Part shown: positions 50,953-59,729 of the stretch, piece after piece
Layout of the letters: each line of letters starts with the position of its first letter
Position numbering within the stretch: position 1 is the stretch's first letter
From: Micromonospora sediminicola
GTDB taxonomy: Bacteria > Actinomycetota > Actinomycetes > Mycobacteriales > Micromonosporaceae
Direction: 5' to 3'
NCBI RefSeq assembly: GCF_900089585.1
Contig: NZ_FLRH01000003.1
Location: forward strand, 915,001-979,000
Length of the DNA: 64,000 nucleotides
Notes under the pieces: generated by a model
What the model was told of the DNA's origin: nothing
The model's input: only the letters and a program-made list of their open reading frames with translations
Database searches by the model: none
Made by a program: the position numbers and the translations under genes

Positions 50953-52053
50953 TCAGGAGAGGCTCTTGACCGCGGCCTCGACCTTGGTGCGGACGGTCTC
51001 GGGCAGCGGGGCGTAGCCCAGCTCCACCAGCTCCTGCTGGCCCTCGGCGCTGGCGGCGTGGCCGAGCAGGCCCTTGACCAGGGGCAGCTTGTCGGCGGCG
51101 AGGCCCTTGCTGCAGACGATCTCGTAGGTCGCCAGGACGATCGGGTAGGCCCCGGCCTCCTTGGTGTTGTAGTCGATCGACATCTTGAGGTCGTTGCCCT
51201 GGCCCTCGAACTTGGCCCCGGCGATGGTCTTGCCGGCCGAGTCGCCGGTCAGCTCGACGAACTCGCCGGCGCCGTTCTTGACCTTGGCCATCTTCAGGCC
51301 GGAGTTCTCGGCGTACGACCACTCGACGTAGCTGATGGTGCCGTCGGTGCTCTTGACCTTGCTGGCCACGCCGTCGGACTTGGCCGCGCCGACGCCGCCC
51401 GGGGCCTTCCACGCCTTGGAGTTGCCCAGGGTCCAGTCCGCCTCGGCGGTCTTGGACAGGTACTTGGTGAAGTTGTCGGTGGTGCCCGACTCGTCGGAGC
51501 GGTGCACCGCCTGGATCGCGGTCGACGGGAGCTTGGCGTCCGGGTTGTCGGCCTTGATCGCCGCGTCGTCCCACTTGGTGACCTTGCCGGCGAAGATCTT
51601 CGCCAGGGTGGCCGGGCTGAACTGGAGGTTGTCCGCGCCGCTGACGTTGTAGACCACGGCGACCGGGCCGATCACCATCGGCAGGTTGAGGGCCTGACCG
51701 CCGGCGCACTTGGCGTCGGCCTGCGGCTGCTCCTCCGGCTTGAGGGCGGAGTCGGAACCGGCGAAGTCGGCGGTGCCGGCGATGAACGCCTGGATGCCGG
51801 CGCCCGAGCCGCTCGGCTCGTAGTTGATCGTGGTGCCGGAGCACTTCTGCTGGTAGGCCTTGATCCACTCGGCCATGGCGTTTTTCTGCGCGGAGGAGCC
51901 CTGCGCGTTCAGCGTGCCGGTGGCGCAGTCCGCCGCGGCGGCGGAACCGGTGGCACCGGCGGCCGGCTCGTTGTTGTCCGAGCCGCAGGCGCTGAGACCG
52001 AGAACCGCGGTAAGAGCGAGACAGGCGATGGCGCCGTGCCGCTGGAGCTTCAC
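50953..52053 (-). CDS. pstS: Phosphate-binding lipoprotein PstS
   Basis: 366 residues. Signal peptide VKLQRHGAIACLALTAVLGLSACGSD with lipobox Cys. The mature phosphate-binding fold has NAQGSSAQKNAMAEWIKAYQ, INYEPSGSGAGIQAFIAGTADFAGSDSAL (phosphate-coordinating Ser/Asp), HRSDESGTTDNFTKYL. Captures phosphate outside the membrane for PstCAB. GTG start at 52053. First gene of the operon, with a PHO box upstream. Confidence 0.97.
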   Translation of the reverse strand: MKLQRHGAIACLALTAVLGLSACGSDNNEPAAGATGSAAAADCATGTLNAQGSSAQKNAMAEWIKAYQQKCSGTTINYEPSGSGAGIQAFIAGTADFAGSDSALKPEEQPQADAKCAGGQALNLPMVIGPVAVVYNVSGADNLQFSPATLAKIFAGKVTKWDDAAIKADNPDAKLPSTAIQAVHRSDESGTTDNFTKYLSKTAEADWTLGNSKAWKAPGGVGAAKSDGVASKVKSTDGTISYVEWSYAENSGLKMAKVKNGAGEFVELTGDSAGKTIAGAKFEGQGNDLKMSIDYNTKEAGAYPIVLATYEIVCSKGLAADKLPLVKGLLGHAASAEGQQELVELGYAPLPETVRTKVEAAVKSLS

Positions 52054-52143
52054 TTCAGGGGTTTCCCTTCACGTCTTTGGTCAGGTCGCCCGGGGTGCCG
52101 GGGGCCGGCGCTGACCGGCTGACGTGAAAGTTAGGAGGGCCAG

Positions 52144-52187
52144 GTGGACGGTTCGCCGGTCGTAAGTGAACGCGGGATGAACACGTC
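52144..52187 (-). promoter_or_regulatory. PHO box upstream of pstS
   Basis: On the minus strand GTTCATCCCGC is followed directly by GTTCACTTACG (52182-52161), two 11-bp direct repeats of the GTTCA(C/T)C type. Two periods further on, GTCCACC (52149-52144) keeps the 11-bp register. It lies about 110 nt before the pstS start. The same repeat type precedes the Pit operon, so both phosphate uptake systems are probably PhoP-activated. Confidence 0.78.
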
Positions 52188-52342
52188 CGGCCGGCGAGGT
52201 GGCCGTACGCTGAGGGGGGACTGTCCATTTCGTGAACTCGCGACCCGCTATCGCTTTTAGTGCGATTTATCCGGGCAGCCGTTATCGCGCCGAGCCTGTC
52301 GCGTGATGCTCCCGTGACCGCGCCCGGGCGGCCCGCCGGCGG

Positions 52343-53287
52343 TCAGCCGAGTTGGTAGTTGACGTGCGCGGACCAGCGGGCGAAGCCGGTCCGCTCGTAG
52401 AGCGCGACAGCGCCGGTGTTGCTCTCGTCGACGTAGAGCATCACCCGGTCCAGCCCCCGCCGGTCGCGCAGGTAGGTCAGGCCGGCGGCGGTGAGGACCC
52501 GGCCGAGCCCGCCCCGGTGCGCGGACGGGTCGACGCCGAGCACGTAGACCTCGCCGATCGGGGCCGACCCGGGCCGCTCGTGCACCTTGGTCCAGTGGAA
52601 ACCGAGCAGCCGGCCGGTGCCGGACTCGACCGCGAGCAGGAAGCCGGCCCTGTCGAACCACGATTCGCCGAGGCGTACGCGGAGGTCGTCCAGCGTCCAC
52701 CGGCCCTGCTCGGGGTGCTGGGCGAAGGCGGCGTTGTTGACCGCCAACCAGGCCTCGTCGTCCTCGCCCGGACGGAACGCGCGCAGCTCCACCCCCTCGG
52801 GCAGGCTCGGCTCGGCCAGCGCGGCGGTCAGCGGCCGGCGCAGCTGCCACAACACCCGGGCCCGGGTGAAACCCAGATCGACCGCGAGCGCGGCGGCCGA
52901 CGGGTGGTCGCCGTGCGCCCAGGCGCGCACCGGCCCGGTGGCGGCGGCCAGCACCGCCCGGGCCAGCGCCCGGCCGGTGCCCCGGCGTCGGTGCGCGGGG
53001 TGCACGACCAGCTCCACGCCGACGCCGTCGGCAGGCGCGGTGGTGTCGAGGTGCGCGTAGCCGGTCAGGGCGCCGCCGGGGGTCCGGGCGGTGAGGTGCA
53101 CGGCCGGGGCCGCCGGGTCGCGCAGCCGCAGCAGCACGTGTTCGTCGAGCGGGTCGGCGCCGTCGGCGTCGCCGGCGGCGCGGGCCAGCGCCAGCACCTC
53201 GGTGACCTCGTCCGGCGTCAGCCGGTCCGCCGGGGCGACCTCGGCCGCGCCCCGCCCTGCGTCGCCCGTCGGCTCGGTGCTGCTCAT
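52343..53287 (-). CDS. mshD: Mycothiol synthase
   Basis: 314 residues with two GNAT domains, the length and layout of MshD. Domain 1 has VGVELVVHPAHRRRGTGRALARAVL. Domain 2 has VYVLGVDPSAHRGGLGRVLTAAGLTYLRDR and YVDESNTGAVALYERTGFARW, which is characteristic of MshD. It acetylates Cys-GlcN-Ins, the last step of mycothiol synthesis. TACCGT ends 7 nt before the ATG at 53287, so the mRNA is probably leaderless. Mycobacterial mshD also lies beside a pst-type ATPase gene and a GlnR-like regulator, so this order is conserved. Confidence 0.95.
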   Translation of the reverse strand: MSSTEPTGDAGRGAAEVAPADRLTPDEVTEVLALARAAGDADGADPLDEHVLLRLRDPAAPAVHLTARTPGGALTGYAHLDTTAPADGVGVELVVHPAHRRRGTGRALARAVLAAATGPVRAWAHGDHPSAAALAVDLGFTRARVLWQLRRPLTAALAEPSLPEGVELRAFRPGEDDEAWLAVNNAAFAQHPEQGRWTLDDLRVRLGESWFDRAGFLLAVESGTGRLLGFHWTKVHERPGSAPIGEVYVLGVDPSAHRGGLGRVLTAAGLTYLRDRRGLDRVMLYVDESNTGAVALYERTGFARWSAHVNYQLG

Positions 53288-53354
53288 CCGTGTCACGGTA
53301 GCGGCCCGCGGGCCGCCGTTCGCGCCGGCTCCGGGCGGGTGGCGGTGGCCCTCG

Positions 53355-54215
53355 TCACGGGGCGTCGAGGGGCAGCGGTTCCAGCTCGAACCGGGCCAGC
53401 AGTTCGGGCAGCAGGCGCTGCAACGCGGCCACGGTGCCGGAACGGTCGCCGCCGGCGTCGTGCATGAGCACGATCGCGCCGGGGCCGGTCTGGGTGCGGA
53501 CGGTCGCCTCGATGGTGGTCGCGCCCGGCGCCTTCCAGTCCGACGGGTCGACGTTCCAGTGCAGCGGGGTGAGGCCCAGCTCCGCGCAGACCGACACCAC
53601 CGGAGCGGTCCAGGCGCCGCCCGGCTGGCGGTAGTACGCGATGTGCGCGTCGGGCGCGGCGGCCAGGATCGCGTCGTTGGTGCGCAGCAGGTCGGCGCGG
53701 ATCGTCTCGGGCGACCGCTTGCCCAGGTTGACGTCGTGTCGCCAGGAGTGGTTGCAGACGGTGTGCCCCTCGGCCACGATCGACCGGAGCAGGTCCGGGT
53801 GGCTCTCGACGTTCTCGCCGACGACGCAGAACGTGGCCTTCACCCCGTACTGGCTCAGCAGGGCGAGCACCTGCGGGGTCCACCGGGGGTCGGGGCCGTC
53901 GTCGAACGTCAACGCGACGCGGGCGGAGCCGGTGGCGGTCAGGGCGCCGAACGGGCCGGGGCCGTCGTCACCGCCGTCCGGGGCGCTCGGGTCGGCGTCC
54001 GGTGAGGTGTCGGGGTGTGCCCGGCCCGGCGCCGCGGGAAACTCGGTGCTCGGTGGCTGGTCGGCGTAGTGCGGCCCGGCGGTGGAACTGGCCACCCCGG
54101 TGGTCGTCGGGTGCTGCTCCGGCACCAGGCTGCGACCCAGCACGTAGGCCGAGGCCAGCAGGCCGGCCAGCACCACGGTCACGATGCCGGTCGCGCGCAC
54201 GGTCGCGCCCGACAT
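53355..54215 (-). CDS. Polysaccharide deacetylase (NodB domain), membrane anchored
   Basis: 286 residues from the ATG at 54215. A signal-anchor TM (TGIVTVVLAGLLASAYVLG) and a Pro/Asp-rich linker precede a NodB domain of carbohydrate esterase family 4: VALTFDDGPDPRWTPQVL (metal Asp), VCNHSWRHDVNL (HxxxH), YRQPGGAW and IVLMHDAGGDRS. It probably deacetylates peptidoglycan or another cell-wall glycan outside the membrane. A TTG at 54281 in frame would add 22 hydrophilic residues. Neither start has a good Shine-Dalgarno. It follows glnR on the same strand. Confidence 0.88.
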   Translation of the reverse strand: MSGATVRATGIVTVVLAGLLASAYVLGRSLVPEQHPTTTGVASSTAGPHYADQPPSTEFPAAPGRAHPDTSPDADPSAPDGGDDGPGPFGALTATGSARVALTFDDGPDPRWTPQVLALLSQYGVKATFCVVGENVESHPDLLRSIVAEGHTVCNHSWRHDVNLGKRSPETIRADLLRTNDAILAAAPDAHIAYYRQPGGAWTAPVVSVCAELGLTPLHWNVDPSDWKAPGATTIEATVRTQTGPGAIVLMHDAGGDRSGTVAALQRLLPELLARFELEPLPLDAP

Positions 54216-54287
54216 CAGTGGTACCGGCCGTTCGTCGCCCCCGTGGTCACCGCGCGCACCGTCGCCCCCTTTACCCGCCAAATCCGG

Positions 54288-54304
54288 CAGTCAGGATATG
54301 ACTG
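54288..54304. promoter_or_regulatory. Inverted repeat upstream of the deacetylase gene
   Basis: CAGTCA-N5-TGACTG, lying between glnR and the deacetylase gene. TATCCT on the minus strand (54299-54294) overlaps its centre and could be the -10 of the deacetylase promoter. Possible operator. The regulator is unknown. Confidence 0.45.
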
Positions 54305-54358
54305 ACTGATGGGGCAAAAAGGGCATTCAGCGAAACTGTTCCCCGGTCGGGGGAGCGG

Positions 54359-55072
54359 TCAGACCGGGAGCGGGGCCGGCTCCGACTCCGGCAGCGAACG
54401 CGACGGCGGCACCACGAACTTGTAACCGACCTGCCGGACCGTGCCGATCATCGACTCGTACTCGGAACCGAGCTTGGCGCGCAGGCGCCGGACGTGGACG
54501 TCCACCGTGCGCGTGCCGCCGAAGTAGTCGTAACCCCAGACCTCGCGGAGCAACTGGTCCCGGGTGAAGACCCGCCCCGGGTGCTGGGCGAGGAACTTCA
54601 ACAGCTCGAACTCCTTGTAGGTGAGGTCGAGCGGACGGCCCTTCAGCTTCGCGGCGTAGGTGTCCGGGTCGATGTTCAGCTCACCGGCCCGGATCGAGCC
54701 GCCGGCGCCGGCGGTGGCGTTGCTCAACCGGCCGACCGCGAGCCGCAGCCGGGCCTCCACCTCGGCCGGGCCGGCCGCGGCGAGGATCACGTCGTCCACG
54801 CCCCAGTCGGCGTTCAGCGCGATCAGGCCGGCCTCGGTGACCACCGCGACCAGCGGCACGCCCAACCCGGTGGCGTGGAGCATCCGGCAGGTGGCCCGCG
54901 CCTCGCTCAACTCCGAGCGGGCGTCCACCAGGACGGCGTCCGGGGTCGGGCCGGAGACCAGCGTGCGGACGTCGCGGGGTGCGGTGCGGACCGAGTGCGG
55001 CAGCAGGTCGAGCGCCGGCAACACCGCCGACGGCTCACCCGCCCGTGCGGTCACGAGCAGCAGGAGCTCCAC
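54359..55072 (-). CDS. glnR: GlnR-like OmpR-family nitrogen regulator
   Basis: 237 residues. The N-terminal receiver-like domain ([53 protein letters not shown]) is followed by an OmpR-type winged helix ([69 protein letters not shown]). These match GlnR, the global nitrogen regulator of actinobacteria, an orphan response regulator with no paired kinase. The GTG at 55072 has GGAGG 5 nt upstream. Longer in-frame starts would add about 57 non-family residues. It sits close to mshD and pst, as does the mycobacterial Rv0818. Confidence 0.92.
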   Translation of the reverse strand: MELLLLVTARAGEPSAVLPALDLLPHSVRTAPRDVRTLVSGPTPDAVLVDARSELSEARATCRMLHATGLGVPLVAVVTEAGLIALNADWGVDDVILAAAGPAEVEARLRLAVGRLSNATAGAGGSIRAGELNIDPDTYAAKLKGRPLDLTYKEFELLKFLAQHPGRVFTRDQLLREVWGYDYFGGTRTVDVHVRRLRAKLGSEYESMIGTVRQVGYKFVVPPSRSLPESEPAPLPV

Positions 55073-55325
55073 GATCACCTCCGTCCCGGCGGCCCTTCGG
55101 CCGCACGCGACCAGCGGCACGCCCGGGTGTGGGGCGGCGCTGTGAACTTGCGTGGGTCCCGGCGTCGCTGACGGGCGGGGTAACGGGTTGAGCGTAACCG
55201 ATCGTCCGGCCGTCACCTTCGCGTCCTTTCCCGTTTGCCCCATCTGCCCTCGATCGCGGCACAGGTTTTAACGTTGCCGAAACCGTGACCTCCGCCGAGC
55301 CGCCCGGGTCTGGCACGATCGGGGC

Positions 55326-56375
55326 GTGTTTCCCTCCACCTCGCGCGACAGCGGTCGTGAACCGTGGGCCGACGACCCGCCACCCGGGCCGTCCGGCCCC
55401 GCCCGTGGCTACCCGCCCGCCCCACGTACCGGGCCCGCTGAGGAGGAGGGTGAACGGCGGGAGCGGAAGGGCCCGCGCCGGCTCCGCAAGGGCGGCCCCG
55501 GTCGGCGTCCCGACGACGAGCCCGGCGAGGCCCCCGAGGAGGAGGTCCCGCCGGTGGAGTTCCGCCGGCCGCTGGCGCTGACCGTGGCGGGCTTCGCCGC
55601 GCTGCTCGGCGTGGGGCTGGTCCTCGGGGCGCAGACCTCCGGCCCCGGGCACCGGCTGCCCTTCGCGATCATCATCTTCGGCGTCCAGCTGCTCTTCGTG
55701 CTCGCCTGGACGATGGCCATGCGACCGCCCGCGCTCCTGGTCGTCGCGCTGGTCAGCGTCGGCGCGGCGGCCATCGCGGACGTCGCCGCCGTCCGGTCGG
55801 ACGTCGCCGGCCTGGCCCCGCTCGGCTACGCGGCCGCCGCCGGACTGCTGCTCGGCGTGCTGGGTCAGCTCGTCCGCCGGGTCGACCGGGCCCGGGTCAC
55901 CGAGTCGCTGGGCGGCACCCTGCTCATCGTGGTCGGCGTGGTCGCCTTCGGCACGTTGATCGTGCTCAGCCGGATCCCCAAGGGCACCCAGGCGATCACG
56001 CTCTGCCTCACCGCCGCCGGGGTGGCCCTGCTGGTGGCCCGGTTGACCGACGCCATCGCCCCCTGGCCCCGGCTCGCCCCGCAGGTGCCCCGCGGGGCGG
56101 CCGGTGTGGTGGCGGGCGCCATGCTCGGCACCCTGACCAGCGCCGTGCTCGGCAGCTACCTGGTCGGGTTCACCCCGACCAGCGCCGCGCTGGTCGGGGT
56201 GGTCGCCGCGGCCACCGCCGTGCTGGCCGACCTCGCCGTGGGCTACGCCGAGGCGGGCCGGCTGATGGCCGGCGAGCCGCCGACCATGTGGGTGGCCCGG
56301 CACATGCAGGGGCCGCTGGGCGGCTTCGCGCTCGCCGCGCCGGCCGCGTACGCGATGTGCGTGCTCTTCCTCTGA
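55326..56375 (+). CDS. Conserved membrane protein with charged disordered N-terminus
   Basis: 349 residues. The first 85 are Pro/Arg/Glu-rich and disordered. Then about eight TM segments follow (ALTVAGFAALLGVGLVLGAQTSG, LPFAIIIFGVQLLFVLAWTMAM, LGGTLLIVVGVVAFGTLIVLS, GVVAGAMLGTLTSAVLGSYLVGF). No catalytic motif is recognised. CACGAT (55314-55319) lies 6 nt before the GTG start, and no Shine-Dalgarno is visible. It is divergent from glnR and 82 nt upstream of the LmeA-like gene. Confidence 0.8.
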   Translation: MFPSTSRDSGREPWADDPPPGPSGPARGYPPAPRTGPAEEEGERRERKGPRRLRKGGPGRRPDDEPGEAPEEEVPPVEFRRPLALTVAGFAALLGVGLVLGAQTSGPGHRLPFAIIIFGVQLLFVLAWTMAMRPPALLVVALVSVGAAAIADVAAVRSDVAGLAPLGYAAAAGLLLGVLGQLVRRVDRARVTESLGGTLLIVVGVVAFGTLIVLSRIPKGTQAITLCLTAAGVALLVARLTDAIAPWPRLAPQVPRGAAGVVAGAMLGTLTSAVLGSYLVGFTPTSAALVGVVAAATAVLADLAVGYAEAGRLMAGEPPTMWVARHMQGPLGGFALAAPAAYAMCVLFL

Positions 56376-56457
56376 GCCCGCGGTTGGGGAGGATTCGCCT
56401 CGGGTAAGTACGGTTGCGCCGCGAGGCGCGGTGACGGCGGCGAGGACTGGAGGCGGC

Positions 56458-57240
56458 GTGGCAGAGGCGTACCCGGCGGAGGGCCGGCCCCGCCGGCGGG
56501 GCCGGAAGGTGCTCATCGGATTCGTCGTCCTGCTGCTCGTGCTGGGCGGGCTGCTGGTCGTCGCCGACCGGGTGGCCGCCGGCGTGGCCGAGCGGGCGAT
56601 CGCCGACCAGGTGCGCCAGGAGGTGGCGAAGCAGGACGCGCAGTCCGCCGCGCCCCAGGTCGAGGTGGGCGGCTTCCCGTTCCTGAACCAGGTTCTCGCC
56701 GGGAAGTACGAGCGCATCTCGATCCAGCTGACCGACGTGCAGGGCAACGTCCAGGGCGACGCGGTCAGCGTGCCGCGGTTGGACGTGGACGCCCGCAACG
56801 TGACCGCCTCGCTGGACACGCTCCGCTCCGGCCAGGGCGACGTGGTGGCGGAGAGCGTCGTCGGCCGGGGCACGGTCACCTACGACAGCCTGGCGAAGCT
56901 GCTGGACCGGCCCGGGCTGACGCTGGGCGAGCGCGACGGCAAGCTCGCCGTCACCGCCCCGGTGGACATCCTCGGCGTCAAGCTGACCGTCAACGGCACC
57001 GCCGACGTGACAGTGGTCGACGGCAAGGTGGCGCTGCGCTTCAACGACCTCGCCGCCGAAGGGCTGCCGAACGTGCCGCTGGCGCGGAGCCTGCTGGCCA
57101 ACTACGCCAAGGGCATCTCGATCGACGTGCCGCTGCCGGAACTGCCGTTCCAGCTCAACGTCCGCAAGGTCCAGCCGACGCCGGAGGGCCTGACCGTGGA
57201 CGCGGACGCGAAGAACGTGCCGATCAACTCCGCCCGCTGA
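56458..57240 (+). CDS. LmeA-like DUF2993 lipid-binding protein
   Basis: 260 residues. A basic N-terminus and one TM (VLIGFVVLLLVLGGLLVVADRV) precede a DUF2993 beta-barrel-type domain: VEVGGFPFLNQVLAGKYERISIQLTDVQ, VSVPRLDVDARNVT, LPNVPLARSLLANYAKGISIDVPLPELPFQLNVRKVQPTPEGL. The mycobacterial relative LmeA (Rv0817c) binds phosphoinositides and supports mannan elongation of lipomannan. The same neighbours (GlnR, rhodanese, SseC) occur there. The GTG at 56458 has GGAGG 4 nt upstream. Confidence 0.9.
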   Translation: MAEAYPAEGRPRRRGRKVLIGFVVLLLVLGGLLVVADRVAAGVAERAIADQVRQEVAKQDAQSAAPQVEVGGFPFLNQVLAGKYERISIQLTDVQGNVQGDAVSVPRLDVDARNVTASLDTLRSGQGDVVAESVVGRGTVTYDSLAKLLDRPGLTLGERDGKLAVTAPVDILGVKLTVNGTADVTVVDGKVALRFNDLAAEGLPNVPLARSLLANYAKGISIDVPLPELPFQLNVRKVQPTPEGLTVDADAKNVPINSAR

Positions 57241-57301
57241 CGTCCCGGATGCTGGTCGGCCCGGTGCCCTGTGGCCGGGTCGGCTGGTAGTCTCCCTCCC
57301 C

Positions 57302-57379
57302 ATGGGGACCCACCTCACCAAACGGCGCGCGGTCGACCTGTGCCGCGTGGCCACCTGCCTGTGTCGCCCCGTCATCTGA
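57302..57379 (+). CDS. Cysteine-rich regulatory leader peptide
   Basis: 25 residues, MGTHLTKRRAVDLCRVATCL followed by CRPVI, with Cys at 14, 19 and 21. Peptides of this MGTxLTKRRAVDLCR type precede sulfur-metabolism genes in actinobacteria, where ribosome stalling at Cys codons senses cysteine supply. TAGTCT (57288-57293) lies 8 nt before the ATG, so the peptide is probably translated from a leaderless mRNA. It is 197 nt upstream of the rhodanese gene. Confidence 0.88.
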   Translation: MGTHLTKRRAVDLCRVATCLCRPVI

Positions 57380-57575
57380 CGGCGGGGCTGTCCCCGGTCG
57401 CCTGAGCGACCATCGGCACCAAGGGTCCGCAACACCCCCCTGAACGCCCGGCAGCGGCGCCGTCGCACGTACCCGTGATCCGTTCCTAGCTCTGGGTCCC
57501 GCGCGTGGTGCGACACCTACCGACCTCGATCCCCGCGCGCAGGCTCACCACCCATCCTCACCAGGGAGTGATCTG
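57380..57575 (+). promoter_or_regulatory. Putative attenuation region after the Cys leader peptide
   Basis: GGTCGC-CTGA-GCGACC (57396-57411) is a perfect hairpin 17 nt after the leader stop, and further GC-rich pairings are possible up to the AGGGAG Shine-Dalgarno of the rhodanese gene. Stalling on the Cys codons would cover or free this region. I see no classical U-tract terminator, so control of translation or by Rho is possible. Confidence 0.55.
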
Positions 57576-58424
57576 ATGAGTCGCGACACCGCACTCGTCT
57601 CGGCCGAGTGGGCCGAGAAGAACCTCGACGCCCCGGGCGTCGTCTTCGTCGAGGTCGACGAGGACACCTCGGCCTACGACACCGGCCACATCGCCGGCGC
57701 GATCAAGCTCGACTGGCGGACCGACCTGCAGGACCCGATCCGTCGGGACTTCGTCAACCGGTCCCAGTTCGAGGCGCTGCTCTCCGAGCGGGGCATCGCC
57801 AACGACGACGTCGTCGTCCTCTACGGCGGCAACAACAACTGGTTCGCCGCGTACGCGTACTGGTACTTCAAGCTCTACGGCCACCGCGACGTCAAGCTGC
57901 TCGACGGCGGCCGCAAGAAGTGGGAGCTGGACGCCCGTCCGCTGGTCACCGACGCGGTCGAGCGGCCGAGGACGCAGTACGTGGCGCAGGAGCCGGACAC
58001 CTCGATCCGCGCGTTCCGCGACGAGGTGGTCGACGCCATCGGCACCAAGAACCTGGTCGACGTGCGCAGCCCCGACGAGTACGCCGGCCGACTGCTCGCC
58101 CCGGCCCACCTCCCGCAGGAGCAGGCGCAGCGGGCCGGTCACGTGCCGACCGCGATCAGCGTGCCGTGGTCCAAGGCGGCGAACGAGGACGGCACGTTCA
58201 AGTCCGACGACGAGCTGCGCAAGATCTACGCCGACGCCGGGCTGGACGACGGCAAGGAGACGATCGCCTACTGCCGCATCGGCGAGCGCTCCTCGCACAC
58301 CTGGTTCGTGCTCCAGGAGCTGCTCGGGCACCGCAACGTGAAGAACTACGACGGTTCCTGGACCGAGTACGGCTCGCTGGTCGGCGTGCCGGTGGCGCTC
58401 GGCGACGAGCCCGGGGAGGCCTGA
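57576..58424 (+). CDS. Thiosulfate sulfurtransferase (rhodanese, CysA2/SseA-like)
   Basis: 282 residues with two rhodanese domains. The first is catalytically silent (VVVLYGGNNNWFAAYAYWYF). The second carries the active-site Cys in TIAYCRIGERSSHTWFVL. CH2A-like DTGHIAGAIKLDW and DVRSPDEYAGRLLAP are present. It transfers sulfane sulfur to cyanide or a cellular thiol acceptor. AGGGAG lies 7 nt before the ATG. It is followed after 1 nt by sseC, as in mycobacteria (cysA2-sseC2), and is preceded by a Cys leader peptide. Confidence 0.95.
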   Translation: MSRDTALVSAEWAEKNLDAPGVVFVEVDEDTSAYDTGHIAGAIKLDWRTDLQDPIRRDFVNRSQFEALLSERGIANDDVVVLYGGNNNWFAAYAYWYFKLYGHRDVKLLDGGRKKWELDARPLVTDAVERPRTQYVAQEPDTSIRAFRDEVVDAIGTKNLVDVRSPDEYAGRLLAPAHLPQEQAQRAGHVPTAISVPWSKAANEDGTFKSDDELRKIYADAGLDDGKETIAYCRIGERSSHTWFVLQELLGHRNVKNYDGSWTEYGSLVGVPVALGDEPGEA

Positions 58425-58425
58425 C

Positions 58426-58758
58426 ATGACCGCTCCGACCGCTCCCACCGCCGCCGGTTGCGCCGCGCCGGACCAGGCCGCCCCCCTCCCGGCCAGCCTG
58501 GACCTGGAGAAGGAAACCGTCATCACCGGCCGGGTGCTGGCCGAGTCCGGCGAGGTCGTGCCGGGCGCGTACGTCCGGCTGCTCGACTCGACCGGCGAGT
58601 TCACCGCCGAGGTGGTGACCTCGGCGGCCGGCCAGTTCCGGTTCTTCGCCGCGCCGGGCTCGTGGACCCTGCGGGCGCTCTCCCGCCACGGCAACGGCGA
58701 CACCGCCGTGACCGCGGCCCGGGGGATCAACGAGGTGACCGTCGCGGTCGCCGCCTGA
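58426..58758 (+). CDS. sseC: SseC-like DUF1416 protein
   Basis: 110 residues. The conserved GCAAPDQ segment near the N-terminus is followed by a carboxypeptidase-regulatory-like beta-sandwich: VITGRVLAESGEVVPGAYVRLLDSTGEFTAEVVTSAAGQFRFFAAPGSWTLRALSRHG. The family (DUF1416) always accompanies the CysA2-type rhodanese, and its role in sulfur transfer is assumed from that. It starts one base after the rhodanese stop. Confidence 0.93.
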   Translation: MTAPTAPTAAGCAAPDQAAPLPASLDLEKETVITGRVLAESGEVVPGAYVRLLDSTGEFTAEVVTSAAGQFRFFAAPGSWTLRALSRHGNGDTAVTAARGINEVTVAVAA

Positions 58759-58772
58759 CCCACGCTCTGACC

Positions 58773-58805
58773 GTGGCCCGTCACCCCACCGGGGTGACGG
58801 GCCAC
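58773..58805 (+). terminator. Strong terminator hairpin after sseC
   Basis: GTGGCCCGTCACCCC and its exact complement form a 15-bp perfect stem with a 3-nt loop ACC, 14 nt after the sseC stop. There is no U-run, as is common in high-GC actinobacteria. Confidence 0.85.
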
Positions 58806-58874
58806 GAGCCGTTCGGGGGTCGGGGGTGCCCAGGCGCGGGCGGCCGGGTCGCCGGCACGTGGCACCATGGCCCG

Positions 58875-59723
58875 GTGAGTGCCGTCCAGGCGGGATACGC
58901 CCCGCCCACCCCTCCCGACCGGCCCGCCGCCGGCCGGCGTCGGCTGCGCTGGCTGGTGGCCGCCACGGTGGTGTGGGCCGTGCTGCTCGCCGGGCTGACC
59001 TGGTGGTCGGTGCGCAACGACCCGCCGACGGTCAAGGAGCAGCGCTCGCTGGACCAGGCCGGCCCGGTGGTGGACCGCGCGGTCGGCGTGCTGACCGCCG
59101 CGATCGGGGCGGACGGCGTCCCGGCGCTCCTGCCGGACCGGCTGGAGCGGGGCTGCCGGGTGACGCCGCTGGACGACGGCGCGTCCCTGGAACGTGGCAT
59201 CGAGGTGGCGACCGGCGACGTCGACGTCCGGGAGGTGTTGCGTCGGGTGGCCGACCGGCTGCCGGCGCAGTGGCGCGCCGGTGTCTCGACGCTCGACGGC
59301 GAGCCGCTGCTGCGCGCCGACGCCGGGGAGTTCGTCGCGGTCGAGGGCCGGTCCGGCGGGCCGGGCCGGGTGCTGCTGACGGCCGCCACCGGCTGCCGGC
59401 CGGTCGGTGCGGGCTACCGCGCTCCCGCCGCCGACGCCGCCGCCGAGTCCGCCGCGCTGGCCCGCGCGCTGGCCCGCTGGGGCGGCGCCACCGGGCCGGT
59501 CCAGGTGCTGGCCGCGCCCTGCCCAAACGGTGGGACCACGCGGACCGCCCGCGCCGAGGCCGCCGCGGCGGCCGACCAGCCGCTGGCCCCCGCGTTCGGC
59601 GTCGGCGCGGCGCCGGTGGTGGACTCCGCCGACCGGTACGCCCGGGCGGGTGACCCGGCGGTGCTGGCCGAGCGGGTCGACGAGCGGGTCCGGGTCGCGG
59701 TCACCACCTCCTGCCCCGGCTGA
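58875..59723 (+). CDS. Single-TM hypothetical secreted/membrane protein
   Basis: 282 residues. A Pro-rich cytoplasmic start and one TM (LRWLVAATVVWAVLLAGLTWWSV) are followed by about 230 extracytoplasmic residues rich in Ala, with conserved-looking Cys at RGCRVTP, ATGCRPVG, APCPNGGTTR and TTSCPG, i.e. two possible disulfides. No domain recognised. CACCAT (58863-58868) lies 6 nt before the GTG start, with no Shine-Dalgarno. It is convergent with the debranching-type gene. Confidence 0.78.
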   Translation: MSAVQAGYAPPTPPDRPAAGRRRLRWLVAATVVWAVLLAGLTWWSVRNDPPTVKEQRSLDQAGPVVDRAVGVLTAAIGADGVPALLPDRLERGCRVTPLDDGASLERGIEVATGDVDVREVLRRVADRLPAQWRAGVSTLDGEPLLRADAGEFVAVEGRSGGPGRVLLTAATGCRPVGAGYRAPAADAAAESAALARALARWGGATGPVQVLAAPCPNGGTTRTARAEAAAAADQPLAPAFGVGAAPVVDSADRYARAGDPAVLAERVDERVRVAVTTSCPG

Positions 59724-59729
59724 TCCCGC

